Origin: Nostoc mirabile CHAB5784
Lineage (GTDB): Bacteria; Cyanobacteriota; Cyanobacteriia; Cyanobacteriales; Nostocaceae
Length of the DNA: 64,000 nt
Assembly (NCBI RefSeq): GCF_020829645.1
Contig: NZ_JAIVFS010000025.1
Span: 39,618 to 103,617, forward strand
Direction of reading: 5' to 3'
Positions 1-8,305 of this stretch are shown piece by piece. The translations under genes were made by a program, and so were the position numbers. Each line of letters opens with the position of its first letter. The stretch's first letter is position 1. The notes beneath the pieces were generated by a model, which worked only from the letters and a program-made list of their open reading frames with translations, was not told where the DNA came from and searched no databases.

Positions 1-781
1 TTTTGGCAGCATTGTTTAGGAAATAATATTGGGGAATCGGGTCTTGTAAGGGTGTTTTACCCCAGGTGGAAGCTGCTATCACGTAAATAGGCCCGTAGGA
101 AGTAGGATTTCCATGTTTATCCACACTTGTAATCGCCGCAATACCGAAACCATCGTGTCCAGTTGGTAATCCACGCTCGAAGACGGTAAAGCGAATTTTA
201 TTACTTGCCTTCACAGGTTTAACAAGTACAAAGTCAAGCCGCTCGATACTAGCGTTACCGTTGTAAAGTGTGCCGCTTAAATTTGCACCTGTGTTAGTAA
301 AAACGTTATCTGGGCCTGCCAAGATATTGTTGATACTAAACAGCGTTTTTTCTGGAAGTGGGCCCAAACTGATAAAGTTAAAGGTATTAGAGGAAGAGTC
401 AAAACTGCCTTGGTAGTAAGCTAGCTTTCTCTCATCTGTAGCAGGGTTACGGCGAATCTGCACAAAAGTAGGGATGGATCTAAATGTTGTGCTACCTTCT
501 GTGGCGGTTAATCCTGTAATTGATTGAATTTGCCCACCGAAGTTGAGAGTAAAAGTACTGCCTGCGAATTCGCTATCACCTGCAACGTTGGTAATGGATG
601 TAGTAGGAAACGAAGCAGTGTCAGTAGTAATTGAAGTGATATCTTGTCCAATTATCTGAGCTTGTGCTGAGGTAAAGCACAAAAATGGGGTGATCATTGA
701 AATCAGACAAAAAACAGGTTGAATGCTTGGGCGAAAACGGATAGGATTGCACCTAATCGCAGAGATAAGGGAGTATTGCAT
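1..781 (-). CDS. Secreted protein of unknown function, C-terminus cut by window edge
   Basis: An open frame runs on the minus strand from an ATG at 779-781 to the left edge of the window without a stop, giving about 260 residues. The first ~42 residues look like a signal peptide: a basic start, a hydrophobic run, and a likely cleavage site after SAQA. The mature part is rich in Ser, Thr, Asn and Gly with alternating hydrophobic residues, as in extracellular beta-rich proteins. I do not recognise a family. It is followed upstream on the same strand by a CadD-type gene about 190 bp away, with no sign of a shared operon. Because the 3' end is missing, its length and any C-terminal anchor or sorting domain (for example PEP-CTERM, frequent in this kind of protein) cannot be judged. 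Confidence 0.6.
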   Translation of the reverse strand, partial: MQYSLISAIRCNPIRFRPSIQPVFCLISMITPFLCFTSAQAQIIGQDITSITTDTASFPTTSITNVAGDSEFAGSTFTLNFGGQIQSITGLTATEGSTTFRSIPTFVQIRRNPATDERKLAYYQGSFDSSSNTFNFISLGPLPEKTLFSINNILAGPDNVFTNTGANLSGTLYNGNASIERLDFVLVKPVKASNKIRFTVFERGLPTGHDGFGIAAITSVDKHGNPTSYGPIYVIAASTWGKTPLQDPIPQYYFLNNAAK

Positions 782-974
782 TACACAGCTTTTAATAAGT
801 CAGACTATTATATTGATACTCAACCTCATCTAGGTTAAGAATTGGTAAACAAAAAGTTTTTCTCCGAAGATCGAACACTAACGATTTTGTGCATATTTCT
901 ATGACAAACTTTAGATTTCAGATTGGGGTTTTCATCGTTCAACCTCAAATCCAGCATTCAAAATCCAACATTGA

Positions 975-1637
975 TTAACTTCTCACCCAAGGTAGTAGAG
1001 TGAATGTACCTCGTTCATACATAATGAACAGACCCAAGCCAATCAATACAAAAGGTACAACAGCTTTACCGTAGCGACTTAAAATATCAGCAATGGTAGG
1101 TTGACGGCTTAAAAAATAAGCGATCGCACACCAAACCCCTACCATGACAAAAAATATACTTAGAATGACTCCCAAGCTGGCAAGATCGTGACCAGCGAAT
1201 AAAGGGATATATATACTAATATTGTCACCACCATTAGCGATCGTTACTGCCGCTACTTTATAGGTTTGGGGGTGTAAAATACTCAAAATAAAAGACAATA
1301 CAGGGTTACTAGGTGTGGACTGCCTAAAATCACTACTGACTGTCTGAACTGTTGTAGTTTCTTCTTTTTTAGATACTAATTGTTGAATTCCAATTGCTAT
1401 TGGTAGCAGTCCTAGCAATCCTATCCATTCTCGCTGTACGACTAAGCCACCAAAAAATCCTGGTAAGCTAGCGATGATAATGGCTGCAAAACCTAAATAT
1501 TGACCAAGTAAGATATGCCGCCGCCGAAAATTAACATCTACTTGTGAAAAAAATATTAACAATATAATGATGTCATCTATGTTAGTGGCGATGAAGGCAA
1601 TTATCCCTTCACTAAAGGCTGTGCCTAGCTTACTCAT
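975..1637 (-). CDS. CadD-family cadmium/cation transporter-like membrane protein (copy 1)
   Basis: The 220-residue product has about five or six hydrophobic segments and the family signature near the N-terminus, an ATNIDDI motif (residues 16-22), followed by an FRRRH loop around 37-41 and a GLLPIAIG segment. These are features of the cadmium resistance transporter family (CadD-like, PF03596) of the inner membrane. A second copy lies at 3770-4480 on the other strand with the same motifs. The central cytosolic loop (about residues 90-115) is acidic and variable. Substrate cannot be told from sequence; family members are linked to cadmium and, more broadly, divalent cation resistance. Start chosen at the first ATG, just ahead of the hydrophobic N-terminal helix. 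Confidence 0.8.
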   Translation of the reverse strand: MSKLGTAFSEGIIAFIATNIDDIIILLIFFSQVDVNFRRRHILLGQYLGFAAIIIASLPGFFGGLVVQREWIGLLGLLPIAIGIQQLVSKKEETTTVQTVSSDFRQSTPSNPVLSFILSILHPQTYKVAAVTIANGGDNISIYIPLFAGHDLASLGVILSIFFVMVGVWCAIAYFLSRQPTIADILSRYGKAVVPFVLIGLGLFIMYERGTFTLLPWVRS

Positions 1638-1681
1638 ACTGGATTTTTAGAACCTACGATTTATCACCATACCAAATTCAC

Positions 1682-1714
1682 TAATTCGTAATTCGTAATT
1701 CGTAATTCGTAATT
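1682..1714. repeat. Short tandem repeat (TAATTCG)n
   Basis: Four full copies and one partial copy of the 7-bp unit TAATTCG stand between copy 1 of the CadD-like gene and a gene relic. This is the STRR type of heptamer repeat typical of heterocystous cyanobacteria. The same unit or its complement recurs at 16520-16540, 20017-20050, 22143-22167, 25215-25240 and around 28980-29010. Confidence 0.9.
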
Positions 1715-1834
1715 ATTGAGTTTAAGTCCCCCACCAAATTATATTTATTTGTGGTTTTTAAGAAAGTTGGGATCTAAATCTCCAACTAATTCAATTACGA
1801 ATTATTTTAACCTTCTGGAATAACTAAGCTTTAA

Positions 1835-2023
1835 AATGACACCCTTGACGTGAGCGCTTTCAAGCGTTCTGAAGTTAGTGTATCTGGTGTTATTTCTGGC
1901 AAGAGTCTAAACCCTGCTAACATTACCTTCAACAACAATGGCAACCTCATTACCCTTTCAACAACTGGCTTTGAGAATTTTATCTTTGCAGAGAACTCTT
2001 TCTCTTACAGCAGTTTGACCTGA
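1835..2023 (+). pseudogene. Remnant of an RTX-like (hemolysin-type) protein C-terminus
   Basis: A frame of 62 codons ending in TGA at 2021-2023 begins with NDTLDVSAF, the typical end of a nonapeptide calcium-binding repeat, and continues with a beta-rich, Asn/Ser-rich tail. There is no start codon or upstream repeat block, and the DNA on both sides is repeat material. I read it as the broken 3' end of a lost RTX-type gene. Intact relatives of that class are present at 11119-14091 and 54614-57127. Confidence 0.4.
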
Positions 2024-2047
2024 AACGAGAATTATTACAATTCAATT

Positions 2048-2214
2048 AGAGGATGTTTGAAAAGTATTTTTGGTAACATCAAAGCCTCGGAAACCTAACC
2101 TCCCGAGCAAGCCTTCTCTACAAGGGAATGCGGGTTTCAAAGCCTATCGACCTTTCGGGGAGAAGAATGGAAGCGGGGTTCGTAGTATACTTTGCGATTT
2201 TTCAAACATCCTCT
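2048..2214. mobile_element. MITE-like element, terminal inverted repeat AGAGGATGTTTGAAAA
   Basis: A 167-bp segment is bounded by perfect 16-bp inverted ends, AGAGGATGTTTGAAAA on the left and its complement on the right. It carries no open frame of note. A diverged relative with ends reading TAAGAGGTTGTTTGAAAAGT lies at 3314-3478. Size and structure fit a non-autonomous miniature transposable element; no matching transposase is visible in this window. Confidence 0.7.
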
Positions 2215-2808
2215 GATAGCGCCACTTTGTTTCAAACCTTATTGCTGATCGGGCGAGTCCGCTTGTCAATAGGCTTTGAGATGCGCTAACCCTGATATTT
2301 TTAGGAACCTAGATATTAGTATTTGCATGAGCTTTTAAATCTATATTGATTAAAATATATGAGATTTATAAATTTTGTATTTAATAAAAACTATTCTATA
2401 TTGAATATAAGAAAAGTTCACTTATGAAATTTATGTCTACTCATCTCATAGCAGAGAATGTTGCTGTGGTTATTATCGAACTCTCACGCTGAGTCTAGCT
2501 TGCAAGGGAGTATCTCAGTTTTGCAAATATACCAGATGAGAAACAAGATTCTTACTCCCTCTCCTTACCAAGGAGAGGGTTGGGGTGAGGTTTTACAAGG
2601 CTTTTTACGAAAGTGAGATGCTCCCCTGTTGTGATTCGTGCAGTGTCTAAAATGCTCAAAATCTAAGCTGGATAAAAGTTTGGGTAATAGCGATCACACC
2701 GCTTGTGAGAAATGCGGGTTTAAAACGGTTTTTTGCTGTGCTAACGAGGAGAGCAAAGAACTAAAGGGTTAACAAACAATCGATTATCTAAGGAGTAATG
2801 TACAACTT
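2215..2808. other. Intergenic spacer without a recognisable gene
   Basis: About 590 bp, AT-rich around 2320-2420, with no convincing frame on either strand. At 2550-2600 there is a snippet of the common cyanobacterial inverted repeat CTCTCCTTACCAAGGAGAG. A possible Shine-Dalgarno sequence AAGGAG at 2790-2795 belongs to the gene starting at 2809. Confidence 0.5.
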
Positions 2809-3291
2809 ATGTCTACATACAACCCCGAATGCTACCCTAACGCCTGCGAATTTACTGTTGCTATTAAATTGAACGTTCCCATCTTCATAGAGCCAACCCT
2901 GTTAATTATTTTTAACCTCAGAGGAGATTCTGAGCCTGAGATTGTGATTAGTGGGGCGAGTCTAGCTGACCTCGATGAAAATAGTCAGGCTTTAGTCAGT
3001 CAAATTGTAGGTGAGCTTGAGCAAACAGGCAAGATTTTTTCCACGTTTTCCCAAACTCAATATGAGCAAGACAAACCAGTAAATTATGAACAGGAGATAG
3101 TAGAGAAATACGAATGTGTAGATACTTTTTCAAGAGAAGACTTTGTAGCTATTCAACCAGAAACTCCACAACTTCATAAAAAAATTATGGGGCGCTTCTT
3201 GGACTCGTTAAGCGATAGTTTTGCCTTGGTCGTGAATAGTATGGGAACAGTTTTGTTTCTAGGTAAACTAGCTAACTATACTTGGGAGTGA
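2809..3291 (+). CDS. Hypothetical protein, 160 aa
   Basis: The product is a soluble, acidic protein without signal peptide or clear membrane helix. It has cysteines at residues 8, 13 and about 104, and a hydrophobic stretch around 24-37 that resembles a buried beta strand rather than a transmembrane helix. AAGGAG lies 13 bp upstream of the ATG, a little far but usable. The gene stands alone between MITE-like elements, so neighbours give no hint of function. I do not recognise the family. Codon usage looks like that of the surrounding cyanobacterial genes, which argues that it is a real gene. Confidence 0.55.
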   Translation: MSTYNPECYPNACEFTVAIKLNVPIFIEPTLLIIFNLRGDSEPEIVISGASLADLDENSQALVSQIVGELEQTGKIFSTFSQTQYEQDKPVNYEQEIVEKYECVDTFSREDFVAIQPETPQLHKKIMGRFLDSLSDSFALVVNSMGTVLFLGKLANYTWE

Positions 3292-3313
3292 AGCAAAGGT
3301 CTATAGCAGTTAT

Positions 3314-3478
3314 TAAGAGGTTGTTTGAAAAGTGGTTGGCTGTATCTTTGCACTTATTGATCCCTCCAACCCCCCTTCAAAAGGGTGCAAAACCTTTCTA
3401 AGTAACCCTTTTTTAGGGTACTTAGAGGTACTTAGAACGTTTTGCTACTAAAAAGAAGACTTTTCAAACACTCTCTTA
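3314..3478. mobile_element. MITE-like element, relative of the one at 2048
   Basis: A 165-bp segment has near-perfect ends TAAGAGGTTGTTTGAAAAGT (left) and a complement on the right that differs at one or two bases. The core differs from the element at 2048-2214 although the ends share GTTTGAAAA, so they are members of one family with exchanged interiors. No open frame. Confidence 0.65.
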
Positions 3479-3490
3479 GACATAGGAGTG

Positions 3491-3637
3491 ATATCATGTC
3501 CGCATAAATAGTTATGCTAACCACGATCATTACACCCCACCCCCAACCCCTCCCCGCAGGCGGGGAGGGGAGACAAAGCACAGCTTTGGCGGGGTGGGGT
3601 TCTTCGGGTTTAATAAGTAATCAAGCGGACATGATAT
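3491..3637. mobile_element. MITE-like element with ATATCATGTCCGC ends
   Basis: A 147-bp segment is bounded by perfect 13-bp inverted repeats, ATATCATGTCCGC and GCGGACATGATAT. Inside is a strong G/C hairpin (CCCTCCCCGC facing GCGGGGAGGG). Full-length relatives lie at 53895-54043 (same core, inverted) and, with a different core, at 23449-23598; decayed ones lie at 61504-61617 and 61636-61794. Confidence 0.8.
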
Positions 3638-3769
3638 GAAAAAGAATCTAGAGACGTAGCACTACTACGTCTCTACAAGGGTTCTGGATAACGCATATTT
3701 AATTTCTGGAAATGTCTAAGGTGAGATTCTCTATGCAAAATAAAAGCATGTCTATATTTCTTTTAAAAT

Positions 3770-4480
3770 ATGAACGAGTTAGTTACTGCAATTAGTACAG
3801 GGTCAATTGCGTTCATTGCCACTAACATTGATGATATTGTCATTCTATTGTTGCTTTTTTCTCAAATAAATGCTAATTTTCGCCGCAGGCATATAGTTGC
3901 CGGTCAGTTTCTAGGTTTTACAGTTTTGTTAATCCTTAGTCTTTCTGGTTTATTTGGTGGGTTAGTTTTATCAAAAAGCTGGATTGGATTACTTGGTTTA
4001 CTACCAATTGCCATAGGTATCAGCAGCTTAGTCAATAAGCAAGAAGATGCATTGGAGGAAGTTGTAGCTACAACTGAAGAATCTGAGGCATCAACAATTA
4101 CTAGTTTCCTATCTCCTCAAACTTACAGCGTGGCAGCTATTACAGTTGCAAATGGTAGTGACAATATTAGTGTCTATGTGCCATTATTTGCTAGCAGCGA
4201 CTTAGAGAGTTTTGTGATAATTATCGGATTATTTTTTCTATTGTTAGGAGTTTGGTGCTATGCGGCATACAAATTAATTAAATACAGAGTAATAGCTGAT
4301 GTATTGACTCGCTATGGTAATAATATTGTGCCTTTTGTTCTTATAGGCTTAGGTACTTTTATTGTATTAAAAAGTGAAGCTTTGAGCTTAATAAAGCTAG
4401 CTGCTAGTTGTTTGTGTTTGATTATTTTGGTGAAAAATAATGAAAGTACCGATGAAATTGAAGAAAATTCTAGTAGATAA
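3770..4480 (+). CDS. CadD-family cadmium/cation transporter-like membrane protein (copy 2)
   Basis: This 236-residue integral membrane protein is a paralogue of the one at 975-1637. It has the same ATNIDDI motif near the N-terminus, the FRRRH loop and the GLLPIAIG helix, plus VANGSDNISVYVPLF in the second half. It differs in a shorter central acidic loop and in an extra hydrophobic C-terminal tail (about residues 203-236) containing two cysteines. The two copies point toward each other. Family knowledge (CadD, PF03596) suggests export or tolerance of cadmium or another divalent cation; the substrate cannot be read from the sequence. Confidence 0.8.
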   Translation: MNELVTAISTGSIAFIATNIDDIVILLLLFSQINANFRRRHIVAGQFLGFTVLLILSLSGLFGGLVLSKSWIGLLGLLPIAIGISSLVNKQEDALEEVVATTEESEASTITSFLSPQTYSVAAITVANGSDNISVYVPLFASSDLESFVIIIGLFFLLLGVWCYAAYKLIKYRVIADVLTRYGNNIVPFVLIGLGTFIVLKSEALSLIKLAASCLCLIILVKNNESTDEIEENSSR

Positions 4481-4723
4481 TTAAGCAAATTTTAGATTTA
4501 GATTTTTCATCTAAATCTAAAAAATCGGTTTCAAAAAAAACCATTGATCCGTGGGTGACAATCTCAGGGATTCCAAATTAAAAAAATATCCAATCAATAA
4601 TCGTAGCGTGCGTTACGGCGTTAAGCCTAACGCACCGCCTAACAGATAATAGGTGCGTTACGCTGTCGCGTTAACACACCTTACTAGATCATTTATTTTT
4701 TAGAAGTTCCTAAAATCTAAAAA

Positions 4724-5686
4724 TCAAACTTTACTCAACCACTCATTCTCCTCTGGATCTTTAAACAGTGAAGTACTGAGGTAGCGTTCACCGAAGCTAG
4801 GCTGTATCATGACGATTAGGCGACCTGCATTTTCTGGTCGTTGTGCTACTTGAATAGCAGCATACAATGCAGCGCCAGTAGAAATCCCCGATAGCAATCC
4901 TTCTTCTTTTGCTAGACGACGGCTGTAAGCGATCGCTTGATCATCTGCTACCTGAATCACTTCATTTACCAGTTCTGAACGGTAAATTGCTGGGACAAAT
5001 CCCGCGCCGATACCTTGAATTTTGTGAGGCCCTGATTTACCGCCTGCTAATACTGGGCTGTTGCTTGGTTCAACTGCGATCGCTTGAAAACTCGGCTTCC
5101 GTTTTTTAATAACTTCTGCAACTCCCGTAATCGTCCCACCAGTACCCACTCCCGCCACGAGAATATCTACCTCTCCATCGGTATCATTCCAAATTTCTTC
5201 GGCTGTAGTTTGGACGTGAACTTTTGGGTTAGCGGGGTTGCGGAACTGCTGCAACATATAAGTATTAGGCGTTTTAGCTACAATCTGCTCTGCATGAGCG
5301 ATCGCTCCTCGCATCCCTTCTACCCCTGGCGTTAACTCTAGTTGAGCGCCATAAGCTTTGAGCATGGATCGTCTTTCGTGGCTCATTGTGTCAGGCATCG
5401 TTAGAATAAGATGGTAACCCTTGGCGGCCGCTACCATCGCCAGCGCAATTCCTGTATTTCCAGAAGTCGGCTCTACTAAAACGGTTTTTCCAGGGTGAAT
5501 TAAGCCTGCTTCCTCCGCCGCTTCCACCATACTCGCACCAATCCTGTCTTTGACAGAAGATGCTGGATTCATGCTTTCTAGCTTCACCACAATCTGAGCA
5601 ACCGCTCCTGAAGCTTGGGGAATCTTATTTAATTGAACTAAAGGAGTTCGGCCGATTAACTCTGTGATATCTTTGGCTATCCGCAT
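4724..5686 (-). CDS. cysK: Cysteine synthase (O-acetylserine sulfhydrylase)
   Basis: The 320-residue enzyme joins O-acetylserine and sulfide to make cysteine, the last step of sulfate assimilation. The PLP lysine is K46 in the SSVKDRIG motif; the substrate loop TSGNTG lies at about 74-79 and the phosphate-binding GTGGT loop near 181. Length is normal for the family. The enzyme contains no cysteine at all, as might suit a protein made during sulfur shortage. It lies 18 bp downstream of an Rrf2-family regulator gene on the same strand, so the two are very probably cotranscribed, and it is divergent from cysE, which makes its substrate. In Synechococcus PCC 7942 a comparable pair (srpG/srpH) is induced by sulfur starvation. 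Confidence 0.95.
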   Translation of the reverse strand: MRIAKDITELIGRTPLVQLNKIPQASGAVAQIVVKLESMNPASSVKDRIGASMVEAAEEAGLIHPGKTVLVEPTSGNTGIALAMVAAAKGYHLILTMPDTMSHERRSMLKAYGAQLELTPGVEGMRGAIAHAEQIVAKTPNTYMLQQFRNPANPKVHVQTTAEEIWNDTDGEVDILVAGVGTGGTITGVAEVIKKRKPSFQAIAVEPSNSPVLAGGKSGPHKIQGIGAGFVPAIYRSELVNEVIQVADDQAIAYSRRLAKEEGLLSGISTGAALYAAIQVAQRPENAGRLIVMIQPSFGERYLSTSLFKDPEENEWLSKV

Positions 5687-5704
5687 GTGGTTACTCCGTC
5701 GTGT

Positions 5705-6175
5705 CTAAATATAATACATCGGACTTTGCTGTGCGCGAGTCTCTCTTTCTAGGCACAAGTCTTGGAGTGTATAACGACCCAAAACTTCAATTGAGGCAGC
5801 GTTAGCTTGCTCCCAAACTTCATAAAGCAGAGTCTTTTCCAGAGTCGGAGATTCAGAAGTATCTTTCTCTTTCCGCTCGCCTTCTACCAAAGTGACAATT
5901 TCAAGTATTGTAATCTGCCAAGGTTCACGAACTAAAACGAAACCTCCTTTAGAGCCGCGTTGACTCTGCACCACACCAGCACGCCGGAGGTTGGTCAAAA
6001 TTTGTTCCAGATAGCGCTCAGGTATGGGTTGCTTGGCAGTGATCTCGCTCATGGTTAGAGGAAGCTTTTTCCCGTGGTGGCTTGCCAGTTCTAAGAGTGC
6101 CAGCAGCGCGTATTCCACTTTGGAAGACAAATCCAAGAGAGCGTAGTTTTGGCTATTCAAGACTGTACTCAACAT
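5705..6175 (-). CDS. Rrf2-family transcriptional regulator, CymR-like
   Basis: The 156-residue protein has the Rrf2 winged-helix domain: SSKVEYALLALLELA at about 17-31, then the recognition region IPERYLEQILTNLRRAGVV and the wing SQRGSKGGF. Only one cysteine is present (about residue 142), so the three-cysteine iron-sulfur site of IscR is absent. That, and its place directly upstream of cysK, resemble CymR, which in Firmicutes represses sulfur genes in complex with CysK. A role in sensing cysteine status is therefore inferred, not shown. The first 15 residues before LSSKVEY are longer than usual; a start at a TTG codon near residue 15 is possible. Confidence 0.85.
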   Translation of the reverse strand: MLSTVLNSQNYALLDLSSKVEYALLALLELASHHGKKLPLTMSEITAKQPIPERYLEQILTNLRRAGVVQSQRGSKGGFVLVREPWQITILEIVTLVEGERKEKDTSESPTLEKTLLYEVWEQANAASIEVLGRYTLQDLCLERETRAQQSPMYYI

Positions 6176-6311
6176 ACTACGGTGAATTGGGGGACTTCTC
6201 GCAGTTTATGCGAAATTAATTTTTCTCAAAGTGTGGAATGTGATAGCATCCCACTTATTACCCACAAAACCACTATACGCTATCGACTTACCGTAGATTA
6301 TTATTTTACAC

Positions 6312-6347
6312 AATTCCTATAAATGACTTGATCTTTTTGTAGGAATT
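6312..6347. promoter_or_regulatory. Inverted repeat AATTCCTA-N20-TAGGAATT in the rrf2/cysE divergent promoter region
   Basis: The 226-bp spacer between the divergent rrf2-cysK and cysE transcripts contains a perfect 8-bp inverted repeat separated by 20 bp. It sits 55-90 bp before cysE and about 140 bp before the rrf2 gene. Rrf2-family and Crp-family proteins bind dyad sites, and both types are encoded next door, so this is a candidate operator. The spacing is longer than the usual Crp or Rrf2 half-site distance, so the assignment is weak. Confidence 0.3.
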
Positions 6348-6401
6348 ATCCTGAGTTTCTGTTTTCAGAGCCTCACCTACCAACGAAAACCTTAACAGAG
6401 T

Positions 6402-7127
6402 ATGCTAATAACTGATTTGCGAACCATTTTTGAGCGTGACCCAGCAGCCCGTAACTGGCTAGAAGTATTGTTCTGTTACCCTGGACTCCAAGCTCTAGTG
6501 TTTCATCGATTGGCACACTGGCTGTATAAAATTGGAATTCCCTTTATACCAAGGCTTATCTCTCATATTAGTAGGTTTTTAACCGGAATTGAAATTCATC
6601 CTGGGGCATTAATTGGCCAGGGAGTGTTTATAGATCATGGGATGGGAGTTGTGATTGGCGAGACAGCGATCGTGGGTGATTACGCCCTGATTTATCAAGG
6701 TGTCACCCTTGGCGGGACTGGGAAAGAAAGCGGCAAACGCCATCCAACTTTAGGCTCTCATGTAGTTGTGGGAGCGGGTGCAAAGGTATTGGGAAATATT
6801 CAAATTGGCGATCGCGTCCGTATTGGAGCTGGTTCTGTGGTGCTGCGAGATGTTCCCAGTAACACTACTGTAGTTGGGATTCCAGGGCGCGTGACTCGTC
6901 AGAACAACTCGTCTACCAATGTTCTGGATCATGATAAAGTACGGGACGTAGAAGCTGAAGTCATCCGCGCTTTATTTGAACGCGTCAAGGCTCTAGAGAA
7001 ACAGTTCGAGGAGTTGCAACAATCAAGTTTGTCCCCAACTGAGCTTGACGACGAACTAACCGACAACCCTAAGAGCAATAATTCTGATGGGATAATTGAA
7101 GATTTTCTCGATGGTGCAGGAATTTAA
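6402..7127 (+). CDS. cysE: Serine O-acetyltransferase
   Basis: The enzyme acetylates serine with acetyl-CoA to give O-acetylserine, the carbon skeleton for cysteine synthase. The N-terminal helical domain (residues 1-60) is followed by a left-handed beta-helix of hexapeptide repeats; catalytic histidine H79 lies in VFIDHGMGVVIGETA and the acetyl-CoA loop in TLGGTGKESGKRHP. After about residue 170 there is a 70-residue acidic tail with a coiled-coil look (ALFERVKALEKQFEEL) that is longer than in short bacterial forms and does not end in the Ile-rich CysK-binding tail of E. coli, although the last residue is Ile. Divergent from rrf2-cysK. Similar to srpH-type enzymes of cyanobacteria. Confidence 0.93.
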   Translation: MLITDLRTIFERDPAARNWLEVLFCYPGLQALVFHRLAHWLYKIGIPFIPRLISHISRFLTGIEIHPGALIGQGVFIDHGMGVVIGETAIVGDYALIYQGVTLGGTGKESGKRHPTLGSHVVVGAGAKVLGNIQIGDRVRIGAGSVVLRDVPSNTTVVGIPGRVTRQNNSSTNVLDHDKVRDVEAEVIRALFERVKALEKQFEELQQSSLSPTELDDELTDNPKSNNSDGIIEDFLDGAGI

Positions 7128-7321
7128 GTCTTATATAAGAAAGTAGGGACACAGCATGGTTTAAACTAACTGATGAATTGAACATTCTTCCGTCCCGCAT
7201 TCCTGGTCCATGTAATCATGGGCTATCTTTAGGGATGGGCAGGTTCTATGCTACCAAATTACTCAGTAACCTGATATATATATAATACGATTAGTTGATC
7301 GATAAGCAGTATTTAAATAAT

Positions 7322-7909
7322 ATGGTGTCTTTATACACAGTTATTCCTAACCCATCCAGTAGTACCAAAGAAGTTTTTGCACGTCGGTCATTTTTGCCAG
7401 AACATCAAAACAATCTTTGGAAAATTGAAACGGGTTTTGTTCGGACTTTTACCTATCTGGAAGATGGTACAACCGTCGCTCTGGGATTGTGGGGCCCTGG
7501 AGATGTCGTTGGTAAGGCTTTGTCAAAATTAGATCCTTACCAAATGGAATGCCTAACTAAAGTAGAGGCGACGGTCTTACCTTTAGAGGAATGGAGTAAA
7601 CTAACAGAAACTCTACTTACCCATATCCAACAGGCTCAAGAATTGATGGTTATTCGTAGCCATAAAAAAGTTGAAACTATGCTGCTCAAGCTGTTGGCAT
7701 GGTTATCCAAAAAGTTTGGTTCGGAAGTTGAAAAAGGACGTTTAATAGATATGCGTCTGACTCACGAAGACCTGGCGGAAATGCTCGGTTCAACTCGTGT
7801 GACTATCACTCGTATTCTTGGACAGTTTGAGCAAGAGGGACTGATTGCTCGTCTTTCCTTGCATCGAATTGTGCTGCGAGAAGAAGAAATTTGGTACTAC
7901 GAAATTTAA
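7322..7909 (+). CDS. Crp/Fnr-family regulator, CysR-like
   Basis: The 195-residue protein has an N-terminal effector domain of the cNMP-binding fold (the segment TYLEDGTTVALGLWGPGDVVG corresponds to beta strands around the ligand pocket, but the Arg-Ser-Ala cAMP motif is absent) and a C-terminal helix-turn-helix with LTHEDLAEMLGSTRVTITRIL. The layout matches the cyanobacterial NtcA/CysR branch. CysR of Synechococcus PCC 7942 is needed for sulfur-starvation responses and is encoded with sulfate permease genes; here the gene follows cysE and lies near the sulfate operon, so CysR is the best guess. A TTG at 7295 would add nine residues; I prefer the ATG at 7322, although no clear Shine-Dalgarno sequence decides it. 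Confidence 0.8.
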   Translation: MVSLYTVIPNPSSSTKEVFARRSFLPEHQNNLWKIETGFVRTFTYLEDGTTVALGLWGPGDVVGKALSKLDPYQMECLTKVEATVLPLEEWSKLTETLLTHIQQAQELMVIRSHKKVETMLLKLLAWLSKKFGSEVEKGRLIDMRLTHEDLAEMLGSTRVTITRILGQFEQEGLIARLSLHRIVLREEEIWYYEI

Positions 7910-7915
7910 ATTATT

Positions 7916-8305
7916 TCAGCAAAACCAGCTATCGCCGTCAGCATTCGGTTTGCCCACAATTCTCAGATTCAGGGATTCCAGGTAAGCCAGACCGCTAGAG
8001 ATTTGTGGCACTGTTCCCCGCAATTCAATGTCAAAGTATCCTTCTTGATCTGTATTTGGTTGTAGCATAGCTTTAGTAATATTAACTACCAAGCCGTAAC
8101 TAGAAATTAACTGCGAAATCACAGGCGCTTGCAGATAGCATTTAGGAATATATATCCGCAGACGAATTTGGGTGACTTGGCTTTTTGTGTCAACTGAAGA
8201 AACCAGTGATAATCTGGTTTGGGAATTGGTTTGACGGTTATTTAATGCTGCCATTGGGTAGTGACTATTTTGGGAATTAGCGTAGGCGTAGCCCGTCGTA
8301 GACAT
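7916..8305 (-). CDS. Single NIL-domain protein
   Basis: The 129-residue protein has an unstructured Ser/Gln/Asn-rich N-terminus (1-45) and one NIL domain (about 48-129) with the hallmark IYIPKCYLQAPVISQLIS and YGLVVNITKAMLQP. NIL domains have an ACT-like fold and are best known as the regulatory C-terminus of the methionine importer ATPase MetN. The ATG at 8303-8305 lies inside a 29-bp dispersed repeat that also encodes residues GYAYAN and creates a 29-bp overlap with the upstream gene. A second ATG at 8252-8254 would remove both oddities and may be the ancestral start. Probably coexpressed with the tandem-NIL gene upstream. Confidence 0.75.
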   Translation of the reverse strand: MSTTGYAYANSQNSHYPMAALNNRQTNSQTRLSLVSSVDTKSQVTQIRLRIYIPKCYLQAPVISQLISSYGLVVNITKAMLQPNTDQEGYFDIELRGTVPQISSGLAYLESLNLRIVGKPNADGDSWFC

